A DNA stretch of 64,000 nt from Ectocarpus siliculosus. Its lineage: Eukaryota > Sar > Phaeophyceae > Ectocarpales > Ectocarpaceae. Numbering within the stretch: the first letter of the stretch is position 1; each line of letters starts with the position of its first letter. A model generated the notes under the pieces. That model was given only the letters and a program-made list of their open reading frames with translations. It did no database searches and was not told the origin of the DNA. The stretch is taken from positions 777,299 through 841,298 of the forward strand of contig FN649727.1 in NCBI GenBank assembly GCA_000310025.1, given 5' to 3'. Shown in pieces: positions 10,505-23,298 of this stretch. Position numbers and translations under genes: made by a program.

Positions 10505-13500
10505 CTACTCATGGCTCCATAGCTGCGCTGAGTTGTGAGTTGGTGTCCTGTAAGCTGGTCCTTGCTGCCATTGTGACAATGTAGAGATAAGGTGGGGTAT
10601 GCGAAGACCCTTTCACTTTCGCCATGTTTTTGATAGTGTTCCGTAGAGTGGGTGGGGCACAACAACTCGGAAGCCTGTAGCGTCCGTCATATGCACGCCT
10701 CTGCACGCAGTTCGCCCCAGGCTTTGCATCGGAAACTGTGGGAAACCAGTTGCTACCTCCATTGAACGGTGTCGACGGTCAACGACCTCTCTCGTACGTA
10801 ATGTGGTGTATCTCCTAGCTGTGCACGGGGGGGACTTGCAAGTATCGTAAGAAATCCGACATCCGGCCACCCCTTGCTGGCCAAGAAACTTCTGCCAATG
10901 ACCGTCGGTGGGAAACAGGTATATTCCGGCGAGAAACGCAACCTTGTCGGGGCATTGCTCGAAACAAGGTGACATTCTGACGAGCTTTAATTCAAGGATA
11001 TGCGCGCGCGAATGAAGTCGCCCGTGCACGCTTCTTCGGGGCGTGCATTTTGTGTATTTTCTGCACCATGTATGTACAGCAGTAGATTTGCTGTTTGTTT
11101 ATCCCTCGACAACAGGTGGGACCCTCGCTGGGAGAGACCAGGAAGCCGGAGCTCGCCGCCGAACGGTAATCGGTGAGAGAAGAGTCCATCTAGACAACGA
11201 AACTGTGCGTTGCGTAGCACGTGCGATGCTTCTCACAGGCTCTCTGGGTGTGTGCGACTTCCCCTAAGGCGAGGCGAAAGGTTACCTAAAGGAACAGAGA
11301 GAGGACTCTCAACGATGAGTCGAAAAACACCACTGCAAGGAGTCCGGCAGCTCCCGCAATCGAAGAATTTTGAAATGAATCCTTCAGAAAGATTGCGATA
11401 TGAACCATCTCATTCTCACTCTCCACCGGCTTGGTGTAATGCCGTTTTTCGGTCAGGGAGGCTTTCTTCTGGCGTGACGAAGACGGCATGAGACGTTTCT
11501 TGGCCGAGGGCCTTCGGATAAACTCGGGCTTGTCAGAGGCAATCAGGTGAACCATGCAAATCCAGAAGAGAGTCGGTGTAGTCTACGGTGAATGTGCCTG
11601 TGCTAACATCGGTTTCATTCAGGCGCTTGCCCAATACCATCGCGACCTGCAAGCTTGGGTCATAGTTTGTGGGCCTGTCCGCCATGGCCCTTGGCTGCTT
11701 TCGTCTCACGGCACGTGGAAGGTGTGCCATCGACACCATAGTAGCCCATATGGGCCATCGAAGCAGCTCAGGGAAAGGCGTACAATGCCACGCCAGAGAC
11801 GGTGGTTTTCGTTCAGGCTGCCGACGCTGCTAACAACCAATTGCCTACCTCTGTATTTTCACAACCGTACAAAAAAGCTGTTACAACGTGAATGCTACCG
11901 TTGGTTGAGAGAGGAGAGGGGACCTGCCCCCCCGCGAAAATCGGGCTGCCGCGTTGGTTCGAAAATGCAATAGTTGACCGAAGAAACTCCGTACCCTGCG
12001 ATTGATGACGTGTTCTCGTGGTGGCAGAGGCCGCCATGAAGTTCTCGTCCGCAGTGGAGAATTCTCGTTCGGCTCGGAGGCGAGAAAAGGTGCTGTGATT
12101 CAGGACACGTTTGTGTGTATTCCGGCGTCCGAGGATCGAGCCGTTCGTTCGGCTCTAGGGATTCCTGCCGAAAGAATTCCCTATCGATAGAGGCCCGTAG
12201 ACAGGGATGTTCACCATTCAAACGAGGAAGGGCTTCTGCGGCACCTGTACTACGTTCTTCAACAGCATCACTGTGGAGTACAACGACAAGAGACGCGGCT
12301 CCCGGCCACCACCCACGATCATTGGAAACGGAGACGTCTGTTGGCGGGTGGGTCGGGGTAAAATCGAAACATTCGTTGGTAGAGATCGATATTTAGCCTC
12401 CCTCCCCTTCCTTCCCCCGCGTGCTTTGTAGGGTCTAGGGTGTCGTACAGGCTGGGTGTTTGGGCATTGAGTTTTGTCTGGGGCAAGGGAGGGCACCAGT
12501 TTGGAGCCTAACTACGGGTGATGTTCGTCAATGGCGAACCGATACGCTGACGAAAGCTGCTCTAGGAATTTATGCGACTGTCGCAATCCGTTCCAACCAC
12601 CTTCGAGGGCTGTGCCAAAGTCTCGAGGGGACCGAGCACCCGAATGCCCGCCGCTTTTGTGTTTGAGGTTGAGTGATTGAGTGATTCAGAACATGTTTTA
12701 CGCGAACATGTTGGTCTTCATTGCGAAGTCGATCACGAAACTCTTGCAAGAGAGTGAGCGCCCTGGACTGAAAGGAAGGCCCACGTTCATGGACCCATGG
12801 ACACCACCCAACGTTCATGAAAGCGAACGCACAGAAGCAAAGGTATACTTGGTGTTTGGGAATACGCCCACAACCCGGTCGTTGCGTGGCCGCTCCGATT
12901 CGTAAGCAAACAAACATCCCGGGCAACTGTTACGGCCACGCGCTTAACATTGCGTACAACACGGAACATCTGTATTTTATTGTGGACTGGCAGTTTCTCC
13001 GGGGGGAAGGGTGCTTTGGGGTGCTGTCTATCTTCAACTCAGTAGGATCAGCGAACTGCTGTAGACTAGTCCTGCAGTTCAACAATCAGACACAGCCGCT
13101 GGGTTGTATATTGAGAGAGCTACGAAGATCCGGAAGACTTTTTTTGTGCGGAAACTTATCGCGGGTACAAGAACACCCAGAGGGGTGTGGCACTTTACGC
13201 CCGATCTTCCTACATGTAGAAGCGAGTACATTTCGACACAATTTGAAATTTGAACTTCGAAAGATATGGTCATGCTCTTGACTGGCTCTTGAGGGCTGAC
13301 CGAACCTCCTTTCCTTTTAGTTGCAGACTATGTATATACCTGGCTCTGTAACATATGATGGAACCTTGCGCCTTAGAGTGTAACAACCGAGTGGTTCACA
13401 CGCGTGCAAGAAGACAAACCAGAGGCCTTGTTTCGCTCACAAACGTCGCAACACTGACTGCACGCCATGCTTATATCCCCTCTCTCTAGCACCTTTACTC

Positions 13501-16500
13501 GCCCCAAACCCTTGCAGTAGGTAGGCACATGAGCTAAGTTATAGACTACGATACCAACAGAAAGCAGTACGCTGGCCTCGCCTAGAGGTTGGTACGCGTC
13601 CGAAGTCGTTCGTCATCTTGGAATGAACCCTCTAGACTATGTGTACTCTGTGGGTATATCTCGAATGGGTAGTCTTTCTGTGTGTGTTTTTATTATTCCT
13701 TAATTACTCTGAAGTCTAACCGTTTTTTTTCACCGTTACGGCTTGTACGAACGGTTCCCACAGGCTGTAGACTATACCGTGTGCAATTGGAGATATAAGG
13801 TGCACCCTGTCATGATCTGAACCGTAGTTACATACCTTTCTGGGAAAATGAACGATTTCACCTTTCTATCGCCCTCTACAGCAGTCTATCCAATGTGTCG
13901 CCAGTGCGATAGTGTGGAGAGGTGCTGCGAATCCACCTCCGCGCGGACCGCCGCCGCCTGTGTTCAGATGGGTTTCTACTGCAGTGGAAGCGGTTTGATC
14001 TCGAGACTTTTTTTTTTTTCGCACGCACGTGCGGATAGAAATAAAGAGGACCTGCACGGCGACAAACACACGAACAAGTTCTTCTCTCACCTGTGGCGTG
14101 GTTGTTTGTCCATCTGCAGGCCCAACTGACTTCTTCTCTTCGAGGTGTGTGAGAGCATATTTTAGACCTATGCATGCATATTAATTAATCTAGCTACAAT
14201 ATTCAGATCTGTTCTGTCGGCTCCATATTCTCGACCGGTTCTTCTCTCGACTCCCGCAGCCCAGACCTGTCGGTTCAATGTAACAAGGGAAGTGGCACGA
14301 GAGCACGTATGCATATGGACATGTGGACGTACCGTCGCGACATCCGAGTCACGTTTTGTGCATTTCTTGAATTGGTTCGACACCGCCGTTGGAAAGAGCT
14401 GCTGTTACTATGTGGTGCTAGGGTGGGGTGGAGGACTGCTGTGGGCCCAATTTGCTTGCCCGAGTTGAACTTTTAGTGCTTCTTGTCACAGCATTTATTT
14501 GCGGACGAACGGGTCACTTCTCACCTGGCATCTAAGGGTGCGGGTGACAGCACTGCTGCTGTACAGCAGTCCCATAGGTAGTTCAAGAGCCATTGCTGTT
14601 TAGCCAGCACGGGGTGGACTCGCCGATTTACTAACACATCGGGCCTCTCCTTGTAGAGACCAGCTGATGCACATCACCACATGCCCGTGTGCAGCATCTT
14701 GCAGAGGTGCAGAGCGCAGTACTGCTGTAGAAGGATTGTTCCGCACGCGATGCCACTCCTTTCTGGTAAAAGGCACAGTCCACACAGCATGCGCCCCCGT
14801 GTAGAATTGCAGTGTGCCAACGGCCTTCGACCCTGCTATATCGGGACCACCAACTGTGTTGCGGACATATCTACGTCTGATGTGGGGCCCTCTTGAACGC
14901 AGCAGAGAGTCTATTCTCGGTAACGGCCCTCTGCAACTACAGCAACAGGTGAAGAAATGTAGACCTTCGAGGAACTTTTGTCCCTAATCATCTTCGCTTG
15001 TTCTACCTGGTGAAGAATGACATTGGTTGCTTCACCCTTGAACTCCTCAACAAGGCTGCCGGGTTATGCGGGAAGCATTATAGTCTGTGGGGGGTTGCTA
15101 CTGCTGTATATATATGTAGACAGGAGTTGAAAATGACAGGGAGAAAGGAGAAACGCAACGATCCCGCAGGTTCAACCGCGGAGTTGCGCCGCATCGATCT
15201 TTGGTGCTTGGGTGGAAGCGCCTCCAGGCTCCAGGCTATGTTGTTTTGCCGGGATTTTTTTTTACCGTGAGTGTATATTTTTCGGGCTTTTCCGACACCA
15301 CCGCCACTAAAGCCCACCACCGTCACGTATGACGGGACCTTCGAGTAGCTTTAGTCCTGACAACAAGTCCTTCCGTGAAGAGACGAAGGGAAATGAAGGC
15401 GTGCGGCGTTCTGGGTAGGGAAAACAGCGTTGGAAAAGTACTGACCCAGAAATCAGGCTTTTTTCCGATGCGGGAATTTTCCCATATCGTCCCCGGGCAA
15501 ACGGTTTGGCGCACTTACACCCACCTGGCGCCACCCTGGGTCTACGTGGGCTGCTGAAATAAGACCACACAGTACTTACACATCATTCTAGACGCTGTTT
15601 ACCAGTTTTCCGCCATTGTTTAGCAGACTGTGCTTGTGACGAGGGTCACACGACACGCTGACTTGGAGGCAGATCTGGTTGAACAAACAGATTTGGAAGA
15701 CGCCTCAGCATCTGACGCTGGGCCGTGCGACTTGAATCAATCGGTGAACACCCAAGCTGGTGTTGTTGTCGTTCTGTGGCATCCACAACATGAAGGGTTC
15801 GTCCTTTCTGGATGCAGATATCGGCAAACATGAAACGTGGATCTGGGCCCTCTTCGGTCTCTACTTCCAAGAGGATGTTCGCCAGGGGCTCCACAATCCA
15901 AATACACCGCAAGGGTGGTGGTCGCGGCAAGTCGGGAGAGAAAAAAACGAAAACGATAGCAAAACAGAGAGGAGAGATGTTTGGGGCCTGGTATCATCTG
16001 ACGGGGGAGGTCCGGCGACAATACCAACGGACAATCCTTGTGTCTCGCACCTGCAGCTGGCACCCTCGAAGTGGCACCTGGGGTTAAAGGTCTATTGGTT
16101 GAGACTTCTAACAACAACAGAGTGCCAATTGAGGCGTGTAGTGTGGCCCTGTTGTTTGGTGATGGTTCGCAAGGCGTTCTGATTTTTGGGGACACTGGTC
16201 CCGGGCAGTAATAAAAAAAAAGGCCAAGCAATACTGAGGGGGGCAAGCGCAAAAGAAGCATCTCACCCACCGATTTAAACGGCCGCCGGGCAACCTAGAG
16301 CTACGACGTCTAGAGGAGTATCTTCAAAAACCCCTCTTGCGCCCAGGACACGAAGCTCCTGCAAAAGGTGTCCAAGACAAAATCTCTTATCGTTGTCCCC
16401 GTCGATAATGGGGGTATCGGGATTTTAGACAGATAGAGAGAGGCCTCAGGCGGGGAGGCTATTTGCCCATGCACCCAGCTCTGGAACTGTCCGCAACATC

Positions 16501-17989
16501 CCATCAGGAGGTGTAAATTTGTTTCCCCTATTCATCAAATTCAGTTGGGTCCTCAAAAAAACTGAATACAATAATAAATACCCCCAAGACAAAGACAACA
16601 TACAAAAATTATACCCCAACAATTTGCCACATCGCACCACCGTGCGATAAAAAAACAAGAACGTAGTGATTTACTTCGATTATCGCACGGGGGTCGCTGA
16701 TGACTGAAAATCACAAAAAGCCTCACCTTGCTCTTCCTTTTTTAAGGCCTCCGAACGTGGGGGCCTTCCCACGTCAGACGGTCTTTGAAAGCGAAGAAGG
16801 CCCACCGCCCGCCCCCCCAATTTCGCGACAGCACCAATTTTTCTGCGCGGACAGGCTACAGCCATGTGTTTTGGTGCACATCATGCTTGTACAAGAACAA
16901 CATGGCAGCAGACCGTATACCCTGCGTTGTGTACACGCTTTTATTGTTCCGCTGCTAAGTGAATCGGCACACCCCGTAGAACTTCGGCGATCGTCTCGTG
17001 TGAGTAACGCTTTCCTTTCTCACCGAAACTGCCGTGGGCTCTGACAACCTACACCCTCTGCCCGTTTCGTGCCTGTCGAACCTGTGCATAATGAGTCAGG
17101 CGGCTTTAAATCAGCATCGACTCGTCCCTTCGGTTGGGGCATTGTCGGGTAGTCTTTCTCTTATTTTTTGTTTGCTTTCTAAAACAGATTGTTGTTTCAC
17201 AGAGAGTGATAGAAGGGTTTTCAAAAACATCTACAACACCCTGAGAAAAGCGAACGTGTGTGATGATCTTCAAGGGTGACTCTTCCTCAACATCCGTGGA
17301 GGGCGATTCCCTCGCATTGGCGTCACACAGTAAAACGTCTGATTTTGATGGCACCATGTACGGGTTTTGGCGCTGCACACCAGCAGACCTGCAGCGGGGA
17401 AAGAGGCGGTGCTAGACTTTTTAGTCGACCTATACGCATGTATCGCAATCCCGAGGTCTTGAGGTCTTAACTGAACTAGTGGGAAAACATCGAACATGCG
17501 GATGTGAACACGTGAACATCTCTCCTGGTGCCGCAATCAACGAGGTTTTTACAAAATCGCTACGAAACTATAGATTCAACCAAATACAGTCAAGAGAGTG
17601 CCCGCTGCAAGGCCACGCTGCACGTTGCCCCCTCCCCCCACGCTCCTTAGGACGCGGTTCGGGCGGCATGTCGCCCTACCCCATGCCCCTTCCGAAGTGG
17701 ATAGGGGTCGCATGATGCCCCACCCCCACGCCCCTTCCTACGTGCCTAAGGGCGCACGCCCATTCCGCCATATGCCCTTTTGAATCCACCTTCTCCCGTT
17801 GCTCCTGTGGGGGCCATCTCCGCCATCTGCTGATACGATACTGCTGTCGTGGGTGGCGTGCCCGCGGCAGCTCTCGACTTGCATTTCACGCCCCCCGCAC
17901 CAGGCGGGGCTGAATTACAGCAACCCTTTTGCTAATCTCCAATGCTCCACCAGCCACCCTGTGATGGAATGCGCGCGGTGACACACACG
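10505..17989. other. Long gene-poor stretch with scattered coding-like fragments
   Basis: No gene can be supported. Reverse-strand pieces with coding-like composition occur at about 11286-11739, 11895-12037 and 15646-15930, but in different frames with stops and no confident family. They may be retroelement debris. The rest is simple or low-complexity sequence, including an A-rich tract at 16550-16650. Confidence 0.4.
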
Positions 17990-18768
17990 ACTTCATGCGC
18001 CCCCCCCGAGAAGACCATGGCTCCGCTGCCGTGCCGTACATATCTCGTCAAGTCATACCCGCGGCTACCACTAAGAAGCCTCTGCCTCCACGTCCAGCTC
18101 GTAGTCGCCGGGCGCCACCTCGATTGCTAAGGTTGCCTGCTCCGATGTGCAAATGCTCTTGTCGAGTGCAAACCCTCAAGAGTTATCGGATAAGGTGATG
18201 TGTCGCTTTCGGGAGGTTTGCCCTAGGCCAACCGGTATCCCCGCTTCGTCGCACCGGCAACAATGGTTTACCTCCCCCCTTACGTCGGCCGCCACCTCCG
18301 CGGCCTTCTCCGTCGCAGACATCGTTGCCGTTGCCGTTGCCGTTGCCGCCTTTACCACCACCGTTGCAAGTCATTGCAATCGTCGGTTGCCGCCGTGGCG
18401 TCAGGGTCCGTGGCCAGGTTGCTACCAGCTTGCCGCTCGCCACGTTTGCCATTTTCGCGAGGAAAGCCTGTTCGGTCTTATGATGATGGCGATGACCGTG
18501 CCGCTGATCCTTCACCTGTTTGAGGTTGGCGTGCTGCGAACCCGCAACACGGATGATTGTCCCCTCGATCCAGGGTCCGCGCGGACTGCAAGGTAAATTG
18601 GCCATGTGTTTTTCTCGGGCCGTAGGGCAGAGAGGAGGTGAGAGACGGAAACGGACATCTCTTGGATCCGTTTTCATTTAGGCGGTCGGCAAATTGCTCC
18701 ACCACGACCAGCGACTCGGTTGGGGTCTTGTCGACAGGTATCGACAAGTCAATAAGTTTTTTGAACAT
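17990..18768 (-). mobile_element. Decayed copia-like gag remnant
   Basis: On the reverse strand, from high to low coordinates, the blocks are: a gag-like helix FKKLIDLSIPVDKTPTESL with VVVEQFADRLNENG (about 18670-18768); TEQAFLAKMANVASGKLVA (about 18420-18480); a glycine-rich linker; a degenerate zinc knuckle HCCRCDEAG/GDTGW split by a frame change (about 18210-18270); and DKSICTSEQATLAIEVAPGD (about 18080-18170). The order gag helix, Gly-rich linker, knuckle fits copia-type gag. Every block is in a different frame, so the element is old and dead. The family call is inferred from domain order. Confidence 0.4.
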
Positions 18769-18832
18769 TGTTGAACAACCCCTGTCTTCGCTGTCCGCGA
18801 TGGTGGGTCTTGTACCCGGCCTAGTCCTTCAG

Positions 18833-18999
18833 AGTATTTTTCGCCGTCACTCATCTGGCGGGGATAGCTTTGCCGGAGTCTTTCGCTGTAGAGCCCAAGA
18901 AACGTCGTGGAAAGAAGCGCCTGGACATTCCGGTGGATTTCGTCCTAGGTATAGCCCTCTGCCAGAAAGAAGCTTTCGGGTTTCTCAAGTCCCTGACAG
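18833..18999 (+). other. Candidate coding exon (orphan gene, exon a)
   Basis: An open frame lies between a good acceptor (TAGTCCTTCAG, then exon) and a strong donor (GACAG then gtaagt at 19000). It encodes AVEPKKRRGKKRLDIPVDFV followed by LGIALCQKEAFGFLKSLT. It starts in phase 2 and ends in phase 1. The basic patch then amphipathic helix looks like real protein. The family is unknown. It overlaps nothing on the reverse-strand gag remnant. Confidence 0.4.
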
Positions 19000-19040
19000 G
19001 TAAGTGACTCGCTGTGCCCCCTTCAAATCGTCCATTTAAG

Positions 19041-19098
19041 AGCAATTTTCATCACAGATTGATCAAGACACGACGCGTTTCCTGATTCACACATTGTG
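19041..19098 (+). other. Candidate coding exon (orphan gene, exon b)
   Basis: This exon continues the frame of the preceding candidate (phase 1 in, phase 2 out) after a 41-nt intron. It encodes EQFSSQIDQDTTRFLIHTL and ends at gtaagg. The phase match supports a real two-exon piece, but the intron is very short and no third exon with matching phase was found before the LRR-ROCO locus. A later membrane-like segment (IVAPLLLASIVGGITLPSVS near 19.5 kb) is out of phase. Confidence 0.35.
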
Positions 19099-20109
19099 GT
19101 AAGGGGTTCAAGAAAACCCGTCTTCTTGTCCGCTGAACCAACAAGACCACCACCAACACGTATTGGCTATAGGAATCACACACGTTGCGGCAATGAGCCC
19201 CTGACGTCTCCGCTGGCCGGTCTTGTCTCCGGGCCTCCTCCCGCAGGGATCCTTGGTGCTACACGGCTGGTTCCCGGTGTGGTGTTGCCTCCCTCTTGGC
19301 TTCGTGTTACGGGCGGCGTGAAACTCTCGTCTGGATGCGGCCCCTCCGCCCGTGACGACAGCGCCCACCTTTGTGCTGCCGGACTCCGCCTCATTTTATC
19401 TCTTTCCTAGGACGGCTCGCTGCAGGTTCTACAGCTCCTGCACGTTGCTCCTGCACCTTGCTCCTGCACCTTGCCCGGACGTTTCTTCTATAGCAGATCG
19501 TTGCCCCTCTCTTGCTTGCGAGTATCGTCGGTGGAATCACCCTACCGTCGGTGTCAGTCATATTCAACGGGTTTCCTCGAGAGACATACATGCGTGTTCG
19601 TGTGTATCCTTGTGTGTGTGGACGATTGGAGATTTTCCTTTCCCTGCACATCGTACCTAATTTGTTTGTGTGGCTTTGCTGGCCAGTATTGATGAAGCGC
19701 AAGTGATCCTGCACGAGTCACCCCCGGTTCGAGCACCCCGTTCAACCCTGTTCGTATTTGGGGAGGATGCCCTTTCGGATCAACCATCCCACCCATGCAA
19801 TTCCATTACTCCAGCCTGCAGTTGGGCTTTCCTTCTTGTAACTTCGCGTAATGCGCACGTTTTCGTTTTGTTTGTGACATTTTCTCCTATCCGAACCAAA
19901 ATATGGCCGACTTTCCGAGGGAACTTACGTAAATCTCCCCTTTGAACGATGCAGCAACATGTGCGTACAGCTCGTGACACAACAAACACTGCCGCTTCCG
20001 GCGCATTGTTGGGGGGCAGCGTTTCGGCATGAACAAGAACCGTATTTGTGTGTATTTTGTCTTCCCGGATTGACATTTGCCTCTCTGTCTTACCTTCCTC
20101 AACAGAGCC
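19099..20109. other. No gene recognised upstream of the LRR-ROCO start
   Basis: Contains a short tandem repeat of TTGCTCCTGCACC near 19440-19475 and a hydrophobic open frame near 19.5 kb. It probably includes the 5' untranslated and promoter region of the LRR-ROCO locus; no specific element could be identified. Confidence 0.35.
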
Positions 20110-20167
20110 ATGGCAAGCACGAGTCAGACACCGATGGCATCAGCAGCAGCTCCGCTGGCCGCAGCAG
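20110..20167 (+). other. LRR-ROCO exon 1 (start codon)
   Basis: The ATG at 20110 opens a 58-nt exon encoding MASTSQTPMASAAAPLAAAG, ending in phase 1 at gtgaac. The Ala/Ser-rich, non-hydrophobic start gives no secretion signal. Its phase fits the next exon exactly. Confidence 0.7.
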
Positions 20168-20420
20168 GTGAACCATTTCGAACTACAAACACTTCCTTGC
20201 TCTGGTAAAGCTGTGTTGGGTATGTATGTATTCCCACAGACGACCGAACAGGACCTCGAAAACAATGTGACCTGCTTGGGGTCGTCAAGTGGTTGAGCTC
20301 TTTGTTCGCTCTCTGTTTGACTCAATGTTTATGCCTCATGCCCGTGCAGAAGCACCGTACGATTTACGTTGTCACTCACGTTGACATACATGACGATGTG
20401 CTGCTGATCGCCTTGAACAG

Positions 20421-20630
20421 GCTCGGCGGAGACAGATCGCGAAGTGCTCCTTCACTTTTTCCGATCAACGGGCGGGGAATCGTGGACACATCAAGAGGGC
20501 TGGGCGGAGAATGCGGACGACCTCGGCAGCTGGTACGGGGTCATGTCGAACGCAGAAGGTCGAGTGGTGAAGTTGGAGCTGCATGGAGAAAAGGATGATT
20601 TTGACATTCCCACCGGCAACAACGTCACTG
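20421..20630 (+). other. LRR-ROCO exon 2: LRR N-cap
   Basis: Encodes TDREVLLHFFRSTGGESW ... GSWYGVMSNAEGRVVKLEL, the characteristic N-terminal cap before the LRRs in this family and in plant-type LRR proteins. Acceptor TTGAACAG, donor gtaaga, phase 1 at both ends, 210 nt. It provides the junction into the 72-nt LRR exons. Confidence 0.85.
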
Positions 20631-21340
20631 GTAAGACCGGAGAGAACGTGCACGACTCACACGAAGTTTGTATCGACTATCTCATGGGCTGCAGCACATT
20701 CGTTTTTCTCTCTAGGTTCCATGGGCACTCAATAGTAATTTACTGGGATCTGCTTATGGTGGTATCAGCGTTCCCGAATCATGCAGACGTGGCGTTTAGC
20801 GGTTGGTGTGGATTCCACAAACGATGCCCCGTTCGTTCACTAGTACCGCGTTTGGTGAAAGATGTTGTTGTAACCGTCTCCTAGGCGCACCTGGAGTGAA
20901 TGACCGCGTACATTTTGCCCAACAATAGTCCTCGTGGTTTTATGCACTTGTTTATATTCGGGTAAGGTGGTAAGTTGTTACGAGTGTGCACATCGTTCGT
21001 TGCTGGGGTATGACTAAACGATTGTATGCTCTTGGCTTATTGTTCTGGACGTTGTGCGATCTTTTTGGAGTATCACGAGTCATCGTCTTGTAACCCTTCC
21101 GTGTGGAGGTGTCACGATGCGTAGACCCCTGTGAAGGGACGATGCGCGATTGTTGCTCTGCACCCTTCATGTTCCCTCTACTGCTTCAGAGGAGTTGTGG
21201 GTAATCGGTTGTCAACTCGTTCACATGCCGTCTATCGCGCATATGCAAACCTAACACTGGTCTTGCGGACGCTTCAATTGTTGCTGATGCTGTGATCCGT
21301 GTATGGTGTTGTGTGTTGTTCTTGCTGATGTTGCTTGCAG

Positions 21341-21412
21341 GTGGCATACCGCCGGAGCTCGGTGGACTCGGTGCTCTTGAGGAGCTGAATCTTGGCGGCA
21401 ACAATCTCTCCG
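21341..21412 (+). other. LRR exon A1
   Basis: A 72-nt, phase-1 symmetric exon encoding one LRR, IPPELGGLGALEELNLGGN. Acceptor TTGCAG, donor gtaagc. Intact. Confidence 0.85.
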
Positions 21413-22384
21413 GTAAGCAAGCCCGGTGATCGGATGTTGGGTCACAGGTTGGCTCGCATCCTTGGCGGTTGTGCACCTCATGTGTGGCCAACGCCAAAGA
21501 CGGGGTGGACATTGTCTTGAGGCGTTGTCGTTGGTCGTGGTGAGTCATCGGGTGGTGCATGACAGAGGCGTGGCGAGGTGGATGTGGTTTTTGGGCCTGG
21601 TGCTCCGGAGGCGCTTGGACAAGCAACCTAACTCGTTGCCTGGAGTCGATGAGATTGTGCAGGACATGCTTGGTGCCTGCGATTCTCTAGGCTAAAAGTT
21701 GTCGCGAACTTGTCGACCTCAAAATGAATTGTGTTAAGAAAAAGGGTGCCACGACATGAGTGTCAGGGGACATCCACGAACTGTGCACAGATACATGCGG
21801 TTGGACATTGTTCCTGCGGCGCAAATGGTTTGTGGTGTTGCTCGCCTCTTGGATGATGCGATCGGAAAGTGGATGAAACCCGACACGCCAATTGTGTGAC
21901 GGCCCTTGAGTGGAACGCCAAAGTTTGGCAAGTGATGCTGGTTGCCATGATCGCGCATGACCGTGCCCCTGGTGGTGTTCTCTGAACTTGGAGTCAATCA
22001 TGGGCGTGTTGTTTTGTGAGACACCTTGGCACATGGCTGGACGAGATTGGCGTTGGCATGAAATGTTTGTCGCGCACGGCCAGTATTGGCCAGCGGTCCA
22101 CAGTTGTGAATGCTGTTTCAACGTTTAGCTGGCCTTCCTTTCTGGAGGGCGCGGAAAGTATTGGCGACGCAAGTGGCTGTCTCTCATTAGGTGGGTAGGC
22201 ACCTAGATGTGGGGATTTGGAACCGAAGCCAAGATGGGTAGGGTGCACCTAATTCGCCGAACGCTGTACAATCGTGAATTAACTGATATACCATTACTTG
22301 TGCAGGACAGCGGACCATTTGCGATGAGGTGCAGGTTTACGTGGTCCAAACGACTTGTGCGCCTGTCGTGTTGGTTACATGCAG

Positions 22385-22456
22385 GCGCGATTCCGTCGCA
22401 ACTAGGCCAACTGGGGGCCGTGAAGTAGCTACTCCTTTCGTATAACGGCCTAACCG
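22385..22456 (+). other. LRR exon B1, with in-frame stop
   Basis: Splice sites (ACATGCAG / gtgagt) and length (72 nt) are intact and it encodes IPSQLGQLGAVK, but TAG then replaces the Gln codon found in B2. Skipping this symmetric exon would keep the frame; including it would truncate the protein. Confidence 0.85.
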
Positions 22457-23226
22457 GTGAGTGTAATAGCGAGCAAGTGTTATTTTGATTGGTTGATGCT
22501 TTCGCAGCCCTTTTTTGCTAGGTTGGCAGCGTGGACATTCTGTTTCTGCAGTTTTGATAGATCCAGCAGCTGCTGTGTTGACTGGCGTATTTCCATCAAG
22601 CAGCTGATTGGTTGACCGGCGTATTAGTTGTCGTCTACTGGGCTCATGGTGCGATACGAAAGTTGGGTTGTCGCGAAGTGTAGCACGAAAAGCCCGCATG
22701 AGCGAACCCGTCCGTGAACGCAAGGAAAACACGCTGTATCCAGTTGATCCACATGTCACAACGGGTATGCCCCACCCTTTCTGGCATTTGGTAGTGGAGC
22801 CATGGGTAGGGCCGTCGTCCACTGCACACCTCGATGAGGTTGTGATCATGTCGATTCCGCTACAACCATGCGGGGGCTCACATGTGAACCAACGAGTTCA
22901 AAAGGTCTTTTCATGCTCGTGGCGTAGTTATTGGACGACTGGCGATGTCGTTGGAGAGTTGGGTGTGTTCGAGTTGTGGGCGTTCCTTGTGGAGGTGTCA
23001 AGCCTAGCCTCCGGCGAAACGGACAATTCGTACCTTCGCTCCCGTCCCCCTGTGGGGTCTCTCTGTATTTGTTCAGAGGAGTTGGCGCGTATTCGGTCAC
23101 CAACTCGTTCATTTTGTCGTCTACCGCGCATATGCAAGCCTCACGCTGGTCTTGCGGCCAGGTGATTGTTGCTGATGCTGTGATCCGTGTATGGCGGTGT
23201 GTTATTCTTGCTGGTGTTGTTTGCAG

Positions 23227-23298
23227 GTGGCATACCGCCGGAGCTTGGTAGACTCGGTGCTCTTGAGGAGCTAAATCTTGGCGTCAACAAGCTCTCCG
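23227..23298 (+). other. LRR exon A2
   Basis: A 72-nt, phase-1 exon, IPPELGRLGALEELNLGVN. Acceptor TTGCAG, donor gtaagc. Intact. Confidence 0.85.

Noticed and set aside
13840-14175. Reverse frames at 13.9 kb with hydrophobic stretch
   Set aside because: Overlapping frames of similar length in all phases, homopolymer T run, no splice-compatible neighbours.
15646-15930. Reverse frame resembling a retroelement linker
   Set aside because: Suggestive wording only; no protease or RT block adjoins it, so no family could be supported.
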